From the NCBI GenBank assembly GCA_016722945.1, contig JAEQMT010000022.1:1-64000 (forward strand): a DNA stretch of 64,000 bases, read 5' to 3'. Numbering within the stretch: position 1 is the stretch's first letter; every line of letters begins with the position of its first letter. Shown here piece after piece: positions 7,834 through 15,725 of the stretch. The notes under the pieces are model-generated. The model was not told the origin of the DNA and did not search any database. It worked only from the letters and a program-made list of their open reading frames with translations. Position numbers and translations under genes: made by a program. The stretch is from Desulfofustis sp. PB-SRB1 (GTDB taxonomy: Bacteria > Desulfobacterota > Desulfobulbia > Desulfobulbales > Desulfocapsaceae).

Positions 7834-8158
7834 TCCTAAAGGTTTTGAGGTTCAGCGTACAGCTGTTCTGCTAATGGCCAGGGCTCAGGAGACTCACTGT
7901 CTCTTCATTGACGGCTCGCATGAAAGAAGATAGCCTGGAAATCCGACATGAATCGTGAGTGCAGTTGTACCAGAAATTCTTCATGATACAATGCAATGAG
8001 ATTGAGATGGTGCATATTAACAACTTTTTTCAATGCACCCTCAGGCCCCGGCCGGCCTGATTCTGATCCAAGCGGGACAGCGGGGCGCCGCTGTGTCACT
8101 GCTGATCGAACCGGTAACTTTTCAAGCAGGCTGATGGGTCAATAACCATGAGAAAAAA
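7834..8158. other. Intergenic stretch, nothing recognised
   Basis: No repeat, RNA or convincing reading frame was found between the MFS gene and the antiporter remnant. Confidence 0.5.
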
Positions 8159-8530
8159 ATGAATGTCGAGTGGATTGTTCTTATCCTCGGGGTATTGCTG
8201 CTGGCGGTGGTGCTGTGCAGCAAGCTCGCCGAAAAAGTGGGGGTGGTGTCTCTGGCGCTCTTTCTCATGTATGTTGCCCGGCCACTCAGCACTACGCTCT
8301 CTTTGCTGCCGCCTCGATCCTGATCAAATGAGTCGGCTCACGCTGCATGGGCGGGCCTGCGTGGCTTGGCGCCAATCGTTCTGGCGACCTTCCCGGCTAA
8401 TCTGCTCCATTGCCGGCGTCGTTCAGATCTTCAGGGTGATTTTCTTTATCGAGTTGGCTTCCGTTTCATACAGGGGTTGCGCCCTCGTCCCCGCCGCCAC
8501 ATGGCTGAATGAGGTGGCATATAAAGCGCT
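8159..8530 (+). pseudogene. Remnant of a CPA1-type K+(Na+)/H+ antiporter (NhaP2/CvrA-like)
   Basis: The ATG at 8159 opens MNVEWIVLILGVLLLAVVL and SKLAEKVGVVSLALFL, the first helix of NhaP2/CvrA antiporters, and stops at 8323. About 20 bases later WAGLRGLAPIVLATFP appears, the conserved helix near the family's membrane-domain C-terminus. After a frameshift it continues as SIAGVVQIFRVIFFIELASV and CALVPAATWL. About 300 central residues and the cytoplasmic TrkA-C domain are missing. The gene therefore suffered an internal deletion plus at least one frameshift and is dead. Confidence 0.75.
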
Positions 8531-8580
8531 AGGCATGATGAGAAATGTGGCCTTCCGTGCTGAGCTTGCTTAAAAAATTA

Positions 8581-8601
8581 ATGTATACTGTAACTATACA
8601 T
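8581..8601. promoter_or_regulatory. Inverted repeat, possible toxin-antitoxin operator
   Basis: ATGTATA, 7 bases, TATACAT: a perfect 7-bp inverted repeat containing a TATACT hexamer usable as a -10 element. Phd-type antitoxins autorepress through such palindromes. The site is separated from the antitoxin gene by the MITE at 8604-8746. The operator role is inference. Confidence 0.35.
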
Positions 8602-8603
8602 CC

Positions 8604-8746
8604 AGAGAACCTTGCAAAATGGCCTTTTCGCCCAATCTCATCGTTGCTCTGGAAAATTTTATCCTCGGGATATCAGCCATATGCCTGCGGTAAAATTTTC
8701 CTCACGCCTTGATCTTGAACGAAAATTCTCATTTTTCAAGGCTCCC
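8604..8746 (+). mobile_element. MITE-like element, copy 2
   Basis: Same orientation and internal structure as the 5109 copy. The left end has degenerated (GAGAACCTTGCAAAATGG), while the right end is intact (CATTTTTCAAGGCTCCC). It ends 20 bp before the antitoxin ATG, between the palindrome at 8581 and the gene. Confidence 0.82.
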
Positions 8747-8766
8747 TTTAGAAATGGAAGTAATCA

Positions 8767-9009
8767 ATGAAAGCGACCGTGGTAGATTTAAGATACAAGA
8801 TGAAGGATGTACTAAAGGCACTAGACAGGAATGAAAAAGTGACGGTTCTCTATCGTGGAAGAGTCAAAGGGATTTTGATCCCAGCTGGAGGAAGCAGTCA
8901 GCAGAAAATAATAGAGCATCCATTTTTCGGAATGTCATCTTCAGATGAAAGCCAGCCCGTGGGGGATATCATGGCTCAATTGAGGAGTCCACGATACAAT
9001 GATATTTGA
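8767..9009 (+). CDS. Type II antitoxin, Phd/YefM-like
   Basis: 80 residues starting MKATVVDLRYKMKDVLKALD, then VTVLYRGRVKGILIP. This is the short N-terminal DNA-binding fold of Phd/YefM antitoxins, in which a strand-helix region is followed by a statement of 'no control by default' hydrophobic strand. The C-terminal tail (HPFFGMSSSDESQPVGDIM) should wrap the toxin. It overlaps the PIN toxin gene by 11 bp, the usual antitoxin-first layout. Expected role: neutralise VapC and repress its own operon together with it. Confidence 0.85.
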   Translation: MKATVVDLRYKMKDVLKALDRNEKVTVLYRGRVKGILIPAGGSSQQKIIEHPFFGMSSSDESQPVGDIMAQLRSPRYNDI

Positions 9010-9373
9010 CACGGATATTTTTATCTGGGCACAACGCGATAATGAAAAGCTGGCAAAACTATTTGAGAAAGAAGAGAGATATCTCTCGATTCAGAGCTAC
9101 ATGGAGCTATTGCAGCATGCAAAAAATAAAACACAGTACAAACATACAAAGGATTTTTTAACGGTTTTCGACTTTACTGTCCTTCCCTTGACGGAGAATA
9201 TTGGGCACCGAGCTGCCATATACATTGAGCAATACACGTTGTCCGCCGGCCTTGGCTCGGGTGACGCCATCATAGCGGCCACGGCAGTCGAAAATAATAT
9301 GATGCTTGCCTCAAGTAACACCAAACACTTCAGGATAATAAAAGAACTGCAGCTTAAAGTATTTAAACCGTGA
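8999..9373 (+). CDS. PIN-domain toxin, VapC-like ribonuclease
   Basis: 124 residues of PIN fold. The first acidic cluster is FDTDIFIW (D4, D6), the second a Glu in SYMELLQ, and the last GSGDAIIAATAVENNMMLAS. Together they form the metal site that cleaves RNA, often tRNA in this family. It ends HFRIIKELQLKVFKP, the usual C-terminal strand. The length is typical. It is translated from within the antitoxin's last codons. It lies in a strip of AT-richer DNA between pseudogenes, consistent with horizontal gain. Confidence 0.87.
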   Translation: MIFDTDIFIWAQRDNEKLAKLFEKEERYLSIQSYMELLQHAKNKTQYKHTKDFLTVFDFTVLPLTENIGHRAAIYIEQYTLSAGLGSGDAIIAATAVENNMMLASSNTKHFRIIKELQLKVFKP

Positions 9374-9416
9374 GAATGTGGGAGCCGTCGTGTTGCGGGG
9401 CTACTGCTTCCAAGAT

Positions 9417-9575
9417 GCCCCCTGATAGCCGGGCCGGGCGGCGACGAGCTGGACGACACTGATGGAGCGTTCGCGAAAGCCACCCTCGCAGTAGCTCAGA
9501 TTAAAGCTCCAGGATTCGTCTGAAGCAATCTTCGAAACCGTGCTGCGCCAGGCGCATTAAAGTCGCACCGATGAG
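9417..9575 (-). pseudogene. 3' remnant of a second cfa-like gene
   Basis: Bases 9417-9499 are identical to 10847-10929, the last part of the intact cfa gene. Further upstream on the minus strand the remnant is only similar. One frame reads LMRLAQHGFEDCFRRILEL where the intact gene has RLKKHGFDERFKRLWEF, then a stop. An 83-bp perfect block attached to a diverged paralogue suggests gene conversion, or recombination that brought in the azlCD segment between the two copies. Confidence 0.75.
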
Positions 9576-9628
9576 CTTGGATGCTATGCGTTTATTTGTA
9601 GAGAACGACCGAGTAAGAGTAAATAGCT

Positions 9629-10345
9629 ATGTTTAGAAGAATTCTGATATCCAGCAGTACAAATATTAGCTTAGAATCTGCACGGATAGGCGTTGTCACT
9701 AGTCTGCCAGTAGCGCTTAGTGTTTTTGCCTATGGCCTGGTGTACGGATTACTTACCAAGGAAGCCGGTCTGAACCTGATGGAAGCTGCCCTTTCCAGTG
9801 GCGTCATCTTTGCCGGTTCCGCCCAGTTCGTAGCTTTGGACATGTGGATTCACCCTCTCCCGGTAAGTGCTCTTATTTTCACCACTTTCGTCGTCAACCT
9901 ACGCCACGTCCTGATGAGTGCATCTTTAACGCCGTGGCTTCGTAAAGCTGTCCCGCAAGTAAGATATCCCTTGCTTTTCTTTTTGGTGGATGAAAGCTGG
10001 GCACTTACGTATAGCGCTCTTGTCAGAGGCAAAGTGGATCTTGGTTTTTTACTTGGCAGTGGCGTATTGCTTTGGATTACATGGGTAAGCGCAACTCTTT
10101 CAGGCCGTACTGTTGGAGCTGTTATCTCTGATCCAGCACAATTTGGGCTGGACTTTGCGTTCACAGCAGTGTTCTTGGTTTTGCTTTTCGGGCTATGGAA
10201 AGGGAAAGAAGATATTCCTGCGTGGGCAATTGCTGCGACGACCGCGCTTGTTGTCCATTATTTCATTCCTGGCAAGTGGTATATAGTTATTGGCGGACTT
10301 ACTGGAAGCATGACCGGCCTTTGGAGGTCAAATGCACTTAGATAG
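9629..10345 (+). CDS. azlC: AzlC-family branched-chain amino-acid exporter, large subunit
   Basis: 238 residues with about 7 membrane segments. The motif FAYGLVYGLLTKEAGL followed by ALSSGVIFAGSAQFVALDMW is the core of AzlC proteins. FTTFVVNLRHVLMSASL and FFLVDESWAL follow. With AzlD it forms a two-subunit exporter for branched-chain amino acids or analogues (known for AzlCD and YgaZH). The azlD start overlaps the stop by 14 bp. The segment sits between two copies of the cfa 3' end. Confidence 0.9.
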   Translation: MFRRILISSSTNISLESARIGVVTSLPVALSVFAYGLVYGLLTKEAGLNLMEAALSSGVIFAGSAQFVALDMWIHPLPVSALIFTTFVVNLRHVLMSASLTPWLRKAVPQVRYPLLFFLVDESWALTYSALVRGKVDLGFLLGSGVLLWITWVSATLSGRTVGAVISDPAQFGLDFAFTAVFLVLLFGLWKGKEDIPAWAIAATTALVVHYFIPGKWYIVIGGLTGSMTGLWRSNALR

Positions 10346-10634
10346 TTGGCTCGCCATTGGAGGCATGGCCCTGGCAACCTATCTGACGCGTATCAGCGGA
10401 CCATTTCTGGTCGGTTTTGTTCAAGGCAACGAACGCCTTGAAAACTGCTTGGCAAAGCTTCCTGGTAGCATCCTGGCGGCTTTACTGGCTCCGCTTGTTT
10501 TTATGTCTGGTACGGCTGAAATTGTTGGAGCTGTTGGTACGCTGATAGTTGTTTATTTCACGAAAAATATGCCGCTCTCATTAATTGCTGGTGTTGGGAC
10601 TGTCGCCATGCTCAGATTATTCTGGGGTTTATAA
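10332..10634 (+). CDS. azlD: AzlD-family exporter, small subunit
   Basis: 100 residues with three to four membrane helices. ATYLTRISGPFLVGF and LAKLPGSILAALLAPLVFMSG are the family signature, and it ends VAMLRLFWGL. It pairs with AzlC encoded just upstream with a 14-bp overlap, indicating coupled translation. A 61-bp inverted-repeat element lies about 80 bp downstream and may end the transcript. Confidence 0.9.
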   Translation: MHLDSWLAIGGMALATYLTRISGPFLVGFVQGNERLENCLAKLPGSILAALLAPLVFMSGTAEIVGAVGTLIVVYFTKNMPLSLIAGVGTVAMLRLFWGL

Positions 10635-10713
10635 AATCAAATGGCAGTCTTGATTGACTCGTAAACAATCGAACTTGCAGCTAAAGATGGCTAAGTGAAA
10701 ACACAGCTCTGCT

Positions 10714-10774
10714 AGGAGGCTGTCCGAAAATCGTTTTTTTTTGAGAATAAATGTCTATTCTCGGGCAGCCTCCT
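10714..10774. repeat. 61-bp element with 14-bp inverted ends
   Basis: AGGAGGCTGTCCGA at the left and TCGGGCAGCCTCCT at the right pair with one mismatch. An inner pair, TTGAGAATA/TATTCTC, extends the fold. It contains a run of eight T. It could be a tiny MITE (the end resembles IS tips starting GGCTGTCCGAAAA) or act as a terminator for azlCD. Confidence 0.6.
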
Positions 10775-10833
10775 GGAGCCTACATAGATCTAATATCTGA
10801 CCCCCTACTGCCGGCCAAACCGGTTAACGGAAG

Positions 10834-12078
10834 CTATCTCCCCAACGCCCCCTGATAGCCGGGCCGGGCGGCGACGAGCTGGACGACACTGATGGAGCGT
10901 TCGCGAAAGCCACCCTCGCAGTAGCTCAGGTAAAACTCCCAGAGCCGTTTGAACCGTTCGTCAAACCCATGCTTTTTCAGGCGGGGGAAGGCCCGCACAA
11001 AGCGGGTGCGCCAGTGGGCCAGGGTGCGGGCGTAATCAAGGCCGAAATCCTCCAATCCATTCACCATTAAATCGGTTTTGTCTCTGAGCAGGGTCAGCAT
11101 GTGGCTGTTAGATACCAAGCAACCGCCGGGAAAGATGTGTTTCTGGATAAAATCCACGTGGCGCAGATAGCTCTGGTAATACTGATCGCGCATGGTGATG
11201 GCCTGGATCAGCATCTGACCGTCTTTTTTGAGCAGCGAGCAGCACTTATTGAAAAATCCGGGCAGATAGCTGTAGCCCACCGCCTCGATCATCTCGATAC
11301 TCACCAGTTTGTCATAGGCACCGCTGAGATCCCGGTAGTCCTGTTGAATCAGCTTGATCTTGTCGGTAAGCCCTGCTGCCTCGATGCGCCGTTTGGCCTC
11401 TTCGTACTGGGCGTCTGAAATGGTCGTGGTGGTTACGTGACACCCGTAGTGAGTGGCGGCGTGAATGGCAAAACCGCCCCAGCCACCGCCGATTTCAATG
11501 ACCCGATCACCCGGGGTCAGCCGTAGCCGCCGGCAGATGTGATCGAGCTTGAAAATGGCCGCTTCATCGAGAGTGGTATCGGCGTCAGGGTAGATGGCTG
11601 AGGAGTAGGTCATGGTTGGATCGAGAAACGACTGATAGAGCTCATTGCCCAGGTCGTAGTGAGAGATGATGTTTTTTTTCGATCCGGTCCGGCTGTTGAA
11701 GCGGCGCAAGTGGGTGATGATGCTCATCGGCCTGAGCAGCCATGCCAGCGGATGCTTTTCAAAACGAGCCAGCATCCGCCGGCTACGCACCAGGATGCGG
11801 ATCAGGCTGGTGAGGTCGTCGCTGCCCCACAGCCCTTCCACATAGGTTTCACCGGCGCCGATGGTGCCGCCTAAGAGCAGTCGCGGATAGGCCGCCGGAT
11901 CATGGATGATGATGTTTGCCGACGGCGACGCGGAGGCGCCGAAACGGTATGATGCGGTGGGTTCTTCAATGGTGATCCGGCCCTCTTCAAGCCGGTCGAG
12001 GATAGCAAACAAGGCCCGCCGTGCCCACGCCTGGGGAATCGATGATGAACGGATTTCTATATCGGCACTACCACTCAT
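10834..12078 (-). CDS. cfa: Cyclopropane-fatty-acid-synthase-like SAM methyltransferase
   Basis: 414 residues of the CFA synthase type. An N-terminal lipid-binding region (residues about 1-110) is followed by the SAM-binding fold: NIISHYDLGNELYQSFLDPTM, then VIEIGGGWGGFAIHAA. The C-terminal HVDFIQKHIFPGG and NGLEDFGLDYARTLAHW motifs line the active site. It transfers a methylene or methyl group from SAM to unsaturated acyl chains of membrane phospholipids. It is last in an operon of overlapping genes. In this gene company, related proteins are tied to singlet-oxygen or envelope stress. Its 3' end is duplicated at 9417. Confidence 0.92.
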   Translation of the reverse strand: MSGSADIEIRSSSIPQAWARRALFAILDRLEEGRITIEEPTASYRFGASASPSANIIIHDPAAYPRLLLGGTIGAGETYVEGLWGSDDLTSLIRILVRSRRMLARFEKHPLAWLLRPMSIITHLRRFNSRTGSKKNIISHYDLGNELYQSFLDPTMTYSSAIYPDADTTLDEAAIFKLDHICRRLRLTPGDRVIEIGGGWGGFAIHAATHYGCHVTTTTISDAQYEEAKRRIEAAGLTDKIKLIQQDYRDLSGAYDKLVSIEMIEAVGYSYLPGFFNKCCSLLKKDGQMLIQAITMRDQYYQSYLRHVDFIQKHIFPGGCLVSNSHMLTLLRDKTDLMVNGLEDFGLDYARTLAHWRTRFVRAFPRLKKHGFDERFKRLWEFYLSYCEGGFRERSISVVQLVAARPGYQGALGR

Positions 12079-12809
12079 GATGTTTTCCTTTGATAGGGAA
12101 CGTATGGTACCTTTTTACAATAAAGCTTCAATGCCTGCCAGTAAATGGCCGTGAGCATAAAAGCGGTCATGACCGGTTTTTTTAGCAGGTATCGTTTTAC
12201 CACGGCCGGCTCAAAGGGGCGCCGGATAAGGTTGAGTCCGGCCGTGAAGACGTGGCCGCGTTCGTCCGATACGTGGATTCCCAGGCGCAGCGTCTTAGAC
12301 GGCGCTTCGATATACCACCGATAATGCTGGTTGACGGGATTGAACGGAGATACCTTGAACACCTTGGGGTGATTGGGCCCATCGTCGCCGGCAAGCACAT
12401 GGCCGTAGCAGTGACGCTCGTTCCACGGGGTGTTGGACACCTCCGCCAGCAGATGAGTGCACTCTGCCTTGGTGTTGTAGCCGAAGTAGAAATTGACCGG
12501 GCTGAAATAGAGCCCGAGGCTGCGCAGGTTAAGCAGTCCGTACACATCACCGGTCACCGGCGTGCCGGTAAGCTCATGCAGACGATTCTTGACGCTGATA
12601 TGAAGCGGCTCGGTTGGATCGCCAAAGTAGTCGGGCCGGTAATAGCGGGTCAGGGCGAAACGGCGGCTGGACAACCAGCGGCCGACATCGGGGAGTTGGT
12701 CTATGCGGTCGAGATTGAGAAACCACATGAAGAATCGGTATGAAAACCCATGTTTCTTCGGGATGAAGCGGTTGTGGGTCACCGTGCCGGTGTAGAGCGC
12801 CGCATTCAT
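12075..12809 (-). CDS. DUF1365 protein
   Basis: 244 residues. MNAALYTGTVTHNRFIPKKH followed by FSYRFFMWFLNLDRIDQLP is the standard opening of DUF1365. The conserved LRSLGLYFSPVNFYFGY and NTPWNERHCYGHVL and the late KVFKVSPFNPV are all present. Biochemical role unproven. The family nearly always sits between an FAD amine-oxidase-like protein and a Cfa-like enzyme, so it is taken as part of the same lipid modification. It overlaps both neighbours by 4 bp (ATGA). Confidence 0.92.
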   Translation of the reverse strand: MNAALYTGTVTHNRFIPKKHGFSYRFFMWFLNLDRIDQLPDVGRWLSSRRFALTRYYRPDYFGDPTEPLHISVKNRLHELTGTPVTGDVYGLLNLRSLGLYFSPVNFYFGYNTKAECTHLLAEVSNTPWNERHCYGHVLAGDDGPNHPKVFKVSPFNPVNQHYRWYIEAPSKTLRLGIHVSDERGHVFTAGLNLIRRPFEPAVVKRYLLKKPVMTAFMLTAIYWQALKLYCKKVPYVPYQRKTS

Positions 12810-14032
12810 GGAGTCACTCCCAGCATGGCGCAGACGCGCAGGCCGCTTTTTACACCGTCTTCATGAAAACCGTTGAACCAGTATGCCCCACAATAGTGGA
12901 TTCCCCCCACCCCCGATATCTCCGCCCACCGTGCCTGGGCCGCCACCGCCGCCTCGGTGTAGCGGGGATGACCATAGGTGAAGCGGGCCAGTTCGTACTC
13001 AGGAGATATATCCGCATTGAGGCTGACGAGATAGGTATGGTGGGTGTCGAGCCGCTGAAGGATATTCATGTCGTATGTCAGGGTCGGCTCCTCCGGTTGG
13101 GCCGGGTCAACCCGGTAGTTCCAGCTCGCCCAGGCCCGTCGGCTCTGCGGCAGCAGCCTGGTGTCGGTATGGACGATGGCCTCGTTGGTACTAAAGGTAA
13201 ATGCACCCAGCACCTCACGTTCGCGCTCGGAAGAGTCCACCCGCATGGCCAGCGCCTCATCACCATGGCAGGCGAGAATGACTTGATCGAAGCGATACTC
13301 ACCTTTTGCGGTGGTGAGCAGAACGGAGTCGGTTTCGGGGGTGGCGGCGCGAACCTGCTCGCTCAGATGAATCTTGTCCGCAAAGGGTGCGGTGAGCGGG
13401 GCGATATAGGTGCGTGAGCCGCCGATGATGGAATACCATTGCGGCCGATTGAACAGATCGAGCAGTCCATGGTTGTTGAAAAATTTAACGAAAAAGGGCA
13501 GGGGAAAATCACGTGCCTGGTCAATCCCCATGGACCAGATGGCCGCCACCATAGGCAGCAGATAGTTACCGCCAAACAATGCGCCATAGCCGCCGCTGTC
13601 GATAAACTCTCCCAGGGTGACCGGGATGTCTGTCGCCTGTCTGGCACTGCGGTTAAAACGAATGATGTCGGCGATAAAGCGGAGAAAGGCCGGCTTGACG
13701 ATGTTGGTGCGCTGGGCAAAGAGGCCGTTTAGATTGTTGCCGTTGTATTCCAGCCCGATACCATCGTTGCGCACCGAGAATCCCATACTGGTGGGCTGAT
13801 AGGCAACCCCCAGCTGACTGAGAAGCGCCATGAAATGTGGGTAGGTACGGTCATTGAAGACGATGAAGCCGGTGTCGATGGCGCTCGCCTCCCCCTGATA
13901 CTCAACATCCACCGTATGGGTGTGGCCGCCGATGTAATCGTTTGCCTCGAACACTTCCACTTCATGTTCTCGGCTGAGATAGTAGCCACAGGTGAGTCCG
14001 GCGATGCCGGTGCCGACGATGGCGATCTTCAT
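12806..14032 (-). CDS. FAD-dependent amine-oxidase-like oxidoreductase
   Basis: 408 residues with an N-terminal FAD-binding loop (AIVGTGIAGLTCGYYLSREH), EVFEANDYIGGHTHTV and TGFIVFNDRTYPHF, as in the 'NAD/FAD-binding' proteins that partner DUF1365. The C-terminus GIHYCGAYWFNGFHEDGVKS is the second FAD-contacting motif. It is expected to oxidise or desaturate an acyl or polyisoprenoid substrate; the exact reaction is unknown. It has 4-bp overlaps upstream with the SDR gene and downstream with DUF1365. Confidence 0.9.
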   Translation of the reverse strand: MKIAIVGTGIAGLTCGYYLSREHEVEVFEANDYIGGHTHTVDVEYQGEASAIDTGFIVFNDRTYPHFMALLSQLGVAYQPTSMGFSVRNDGIGLEYNGNNLNGLFAQRTNIVKPAFLRFIADIIRFNRSARQATDIPVTLGEFIDSGGYGALFGGNYLLPMVAAIWSMGIDQARDFPLPFFVKFFNNHGLLDLFNRPQWYSIIGGSRTYIAPLTAPFADKIHLSEQVRAATPETDSVLLTTAKGEYRFDQVILACHGDEALAMRVDSSEREREVLGAFTFSTNEAIVHTDTRLLPQSRRAWASWNYRVDPAQPEEPTLTYDMNILQRLDTHHTYLVSLNADISPEYELARFTYGHPRYTEAAVAAQARWAEISGVGGIHYCGAYWFNGFHEDGVKSGLRVCAMLGVTP

Positions 14033-14751
14033 GAGCCTTTGATCATCTTCATGCCGATCCGCTTCCAGATGCCACGCGGCAGCAGCGAGAGTGTTTTTAG
14101 GATATAGGTAAATCTTTTGGGGAAGTGGATCTCCGCCTGCCGTTTATCGATACCGCGGCGGATTGCCCTGGATGCCTGTTCCACCGAGATCCGCATGGGC
14201 ATGGCAAAATCGTTTTTATCGGTAAGCGGCGTCTTGACAAAGCCCGGACAAACAAGGCTGACATCGATCTGTTCGGGGCTAAGGGTGATCCGCAGGGTTT
14301 CAATGAGATAGGCGACAGCCGCCTTCGAGGCGCCGTACGCCTCAGCCCTTGGCAGCGGCAGATAGGCCGCCGACGAGCCGATGCCGACCAAATGAGGGCG
14401 CGATGCTCGACGCAGAGCGGGGAGCAGCGCCTCGATGCTGTGGCCCATGGTTTCCACATTGATGCGCATGACCCGTGCCAGCAACGCTGAGTCAAAGTTC
14501 GGCATATCGATGTATTCGCAGGAGCCGGCCGAGAGAATGGCCAGATCCACGGAGTCGAACCGGTTGCCCCAGGCCAGGGTCTGCTCCCGGTTCAGCAGGT
14601 CAACCGATTCGGTGTGGATACCATGCGCTGCCAGTTCGGCCAGTTGCGCTTCGTTGCGGCCGATGCCCCAGACCACGTGGCCCTGGGCGCCATAGTCGAT
14701 GGCAAGTTGTTTGCCGATGCCGGAGGTGGCGCCGGTGATAACGATGTTCAT
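14029..14751 (-). CDS. Short-chain dehydrogenase/reductase
   Basis: 240 residues of classical SDR. ITGATSGIGKQLAIDY binds NAD(P), LAILSAGSCEYI stands at the NNAG position, and GIGSSAAYLPLPRAEAYGAS K supplies Ser, Tyr (YGASKAAV) and Lys. It ends in a membrane-friendly basic helix (ILKTLSLLPRGIWKRIGMKM). This could tether it near the lipid substrate. Fourth gene of the overlapping operon; a probable carbonyl or alcohol step in the lipid modification. Confidence 0.88.
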   Translation of the reverse strand: MNIVITGATSGIGKQLAIDYGAQGHVVWGIGRNEAQLAELAAHGIHTESVDLLNREQTLAWGNRFDSVDLAILSAGSCEYIDMPNFDSALLARVMRINVETMGHSIEALLPALRRASRPHLVGIGSSAAYLPLPRAEAYGASKAAVAYLIETLRITLSPEQIDVSLVCPGFVKTPLTDKNDFAMPMRISVEQASRAIRRGIDKRQAEIHFPKRFTYILKTLSLLPRGIWKRIGMKMIKGS

Positions 14752-15176
14752 TTGCTCAGCCGTTTCTTGAAATAACGCACCACACCGCCCAGCAGCGGTA
14801 TGTGCTCGTAGAGCAGGGCGCCACCATCATAGTAGTCGCGGTGACGATATGCCTTGCCATCCTTGTTGAACTCAACAAAACTTGCCCCGGCCACCTCGAT
14901 GGTATCGCCACCCGCCAGTCGGGGATGACAATAGTGCATGAGCCACTGGAGGCTGCCGCCCTGTTCGGCTGGCTGGGCATCCACCAGGGTGAATGATACC
15001 GAGGTGGTGGTCTGGTAGAGGCGGGTAAAGTAGTCGTGCAGGTCGGCACGTCCGACTATGGTGTGAATCGGGTCAATGAATTCTATGTCCTCGCTGTAAA
15101 TATCAGCCAGCAGATGCAGGGAATCCTTGTCGATTCTCTGGTAGATGGCAAAAAAGTGTTGTAACCGCTCCATCAC
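14748..15176 (-). CDS. NTF2-like (SnoaL-type) protein
   Basis: 142 residues of a cone-shaped NTF2-like fold: FFAIYQRIDKDSLHLLADIY, then DIEFIDPIHTIVGRADLHDYF, and the closing strand region HRDYYDGGALLYEHIPLLGG. Such proteins act as small isomerases, cyclases or lipid chaperones. In this operon type they accompany the SDR and Cfa-like enzyme. Overlaps both neighbours by ATGA. Substrate unknown. Confidence 0.82.
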   Translation of the reverse strand: MMERLQHFFAIYQRIDKDSLHLLADIYSEDIEFIDPIHTIVGRADLHDYFTRLYQTTTSVSFTLVDAQPAEQGGSLQWLMHYCHPRLAGGDTIEVAGASFVEFNKDGKAYRHRDYYDGGALLYEHIPLLGGVVRYFKKRLSK

Positions 15177-15706
15177 CGGTTGTCCCTAAGGCCGCTCAGC
15201 AGATCGTCGCGCAGGGAGGTGCTGATGGGCTCATTCTCATTGAGCCAGATGCCGAAATAGACCGACGCAAACACGGCGGATTCGATAACCACCAACGATT
15301 CGTCGTTGAAAGTGAGGGTTGTGCTCCGGGTGGTATCATCATAACACATGAGGTAGACGTCGCCTTTTTTCACGTCGCGGTAGCTCGTGTTGAGGGTGTC
15401 CAGCTCAGACCGGATGCGAGCAATAGTCGCCTCGTCCTGCTGCCTGGCCATGATAATACCAGCCGCTTTGGTGATATCATCCACCTTCACCGAGGCCGCA
15501 TAGGTAAGACGCAGGCAGCGCGGCGTCTCGGCGTTGACAATGGTTTCCGGGGAGGCGTCCGGCGGCGCGAAAAGCTCCGCCTCATATACCTTGAAAATGC
15601 CCATATACCGAACGATACCGTCGCCGCTGAGTGTTAGACCCGGGGGTATCGCGCCGATGGCAGGGGAGGACGCAAGCAAAATGAGAAGAATGATTATGTG
15701 TTTCAC
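15173..15706 (-). CDS. Chalcone-isomerase-like periplasmic protein
   Basis: 177 residues with a signal peptide (MKHIIILLILLASSPAIG) and a chalcone-isomerase-like domain. Key segments are GLTLSGDGIVRYMGIFKVYEAELFAP, then LRLTYAASVKVDDITKAA and the late FASVYFGIWLNENEP. Bacterial members are thought to bind fatty acids rather than flavonoids. Exported to the periplasm. It overlaps the NTF2-like gene by 4 bp. Confidence 0.82.
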   Translation of the reverse strand: MKHIIILLILLASSPAIGAIPPGLTLSGDGIVRYMGIFKVYEAELFAPPDASPETIVNAETPRCLRLTYAASVKVDDITKAAGIIMARQQDEATIARIRSELDTLNTSYRDVKKGDVYLMCYDDTTRSTTLTFNDESLVVIESAVFASVYFGIWLNENEPISTSLRDDLLSGLRDNR

Positions 15707-15725
15707 GAGGGTTTTTCCTGTTCGG

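Noticed and set aside
7905-8099. 64-aa minus-strand reading frame
   Set aside because: No ribosome site, homology or compositional support.
8163-8573. 136-aa reading frame over the antiporter remnant
   Set aside because: Its first half is the wrong frame of MNVEWIVLILG. Only its end coincides with the shifted antiporter helix, so it is a chance fusion of pseudogene frames.
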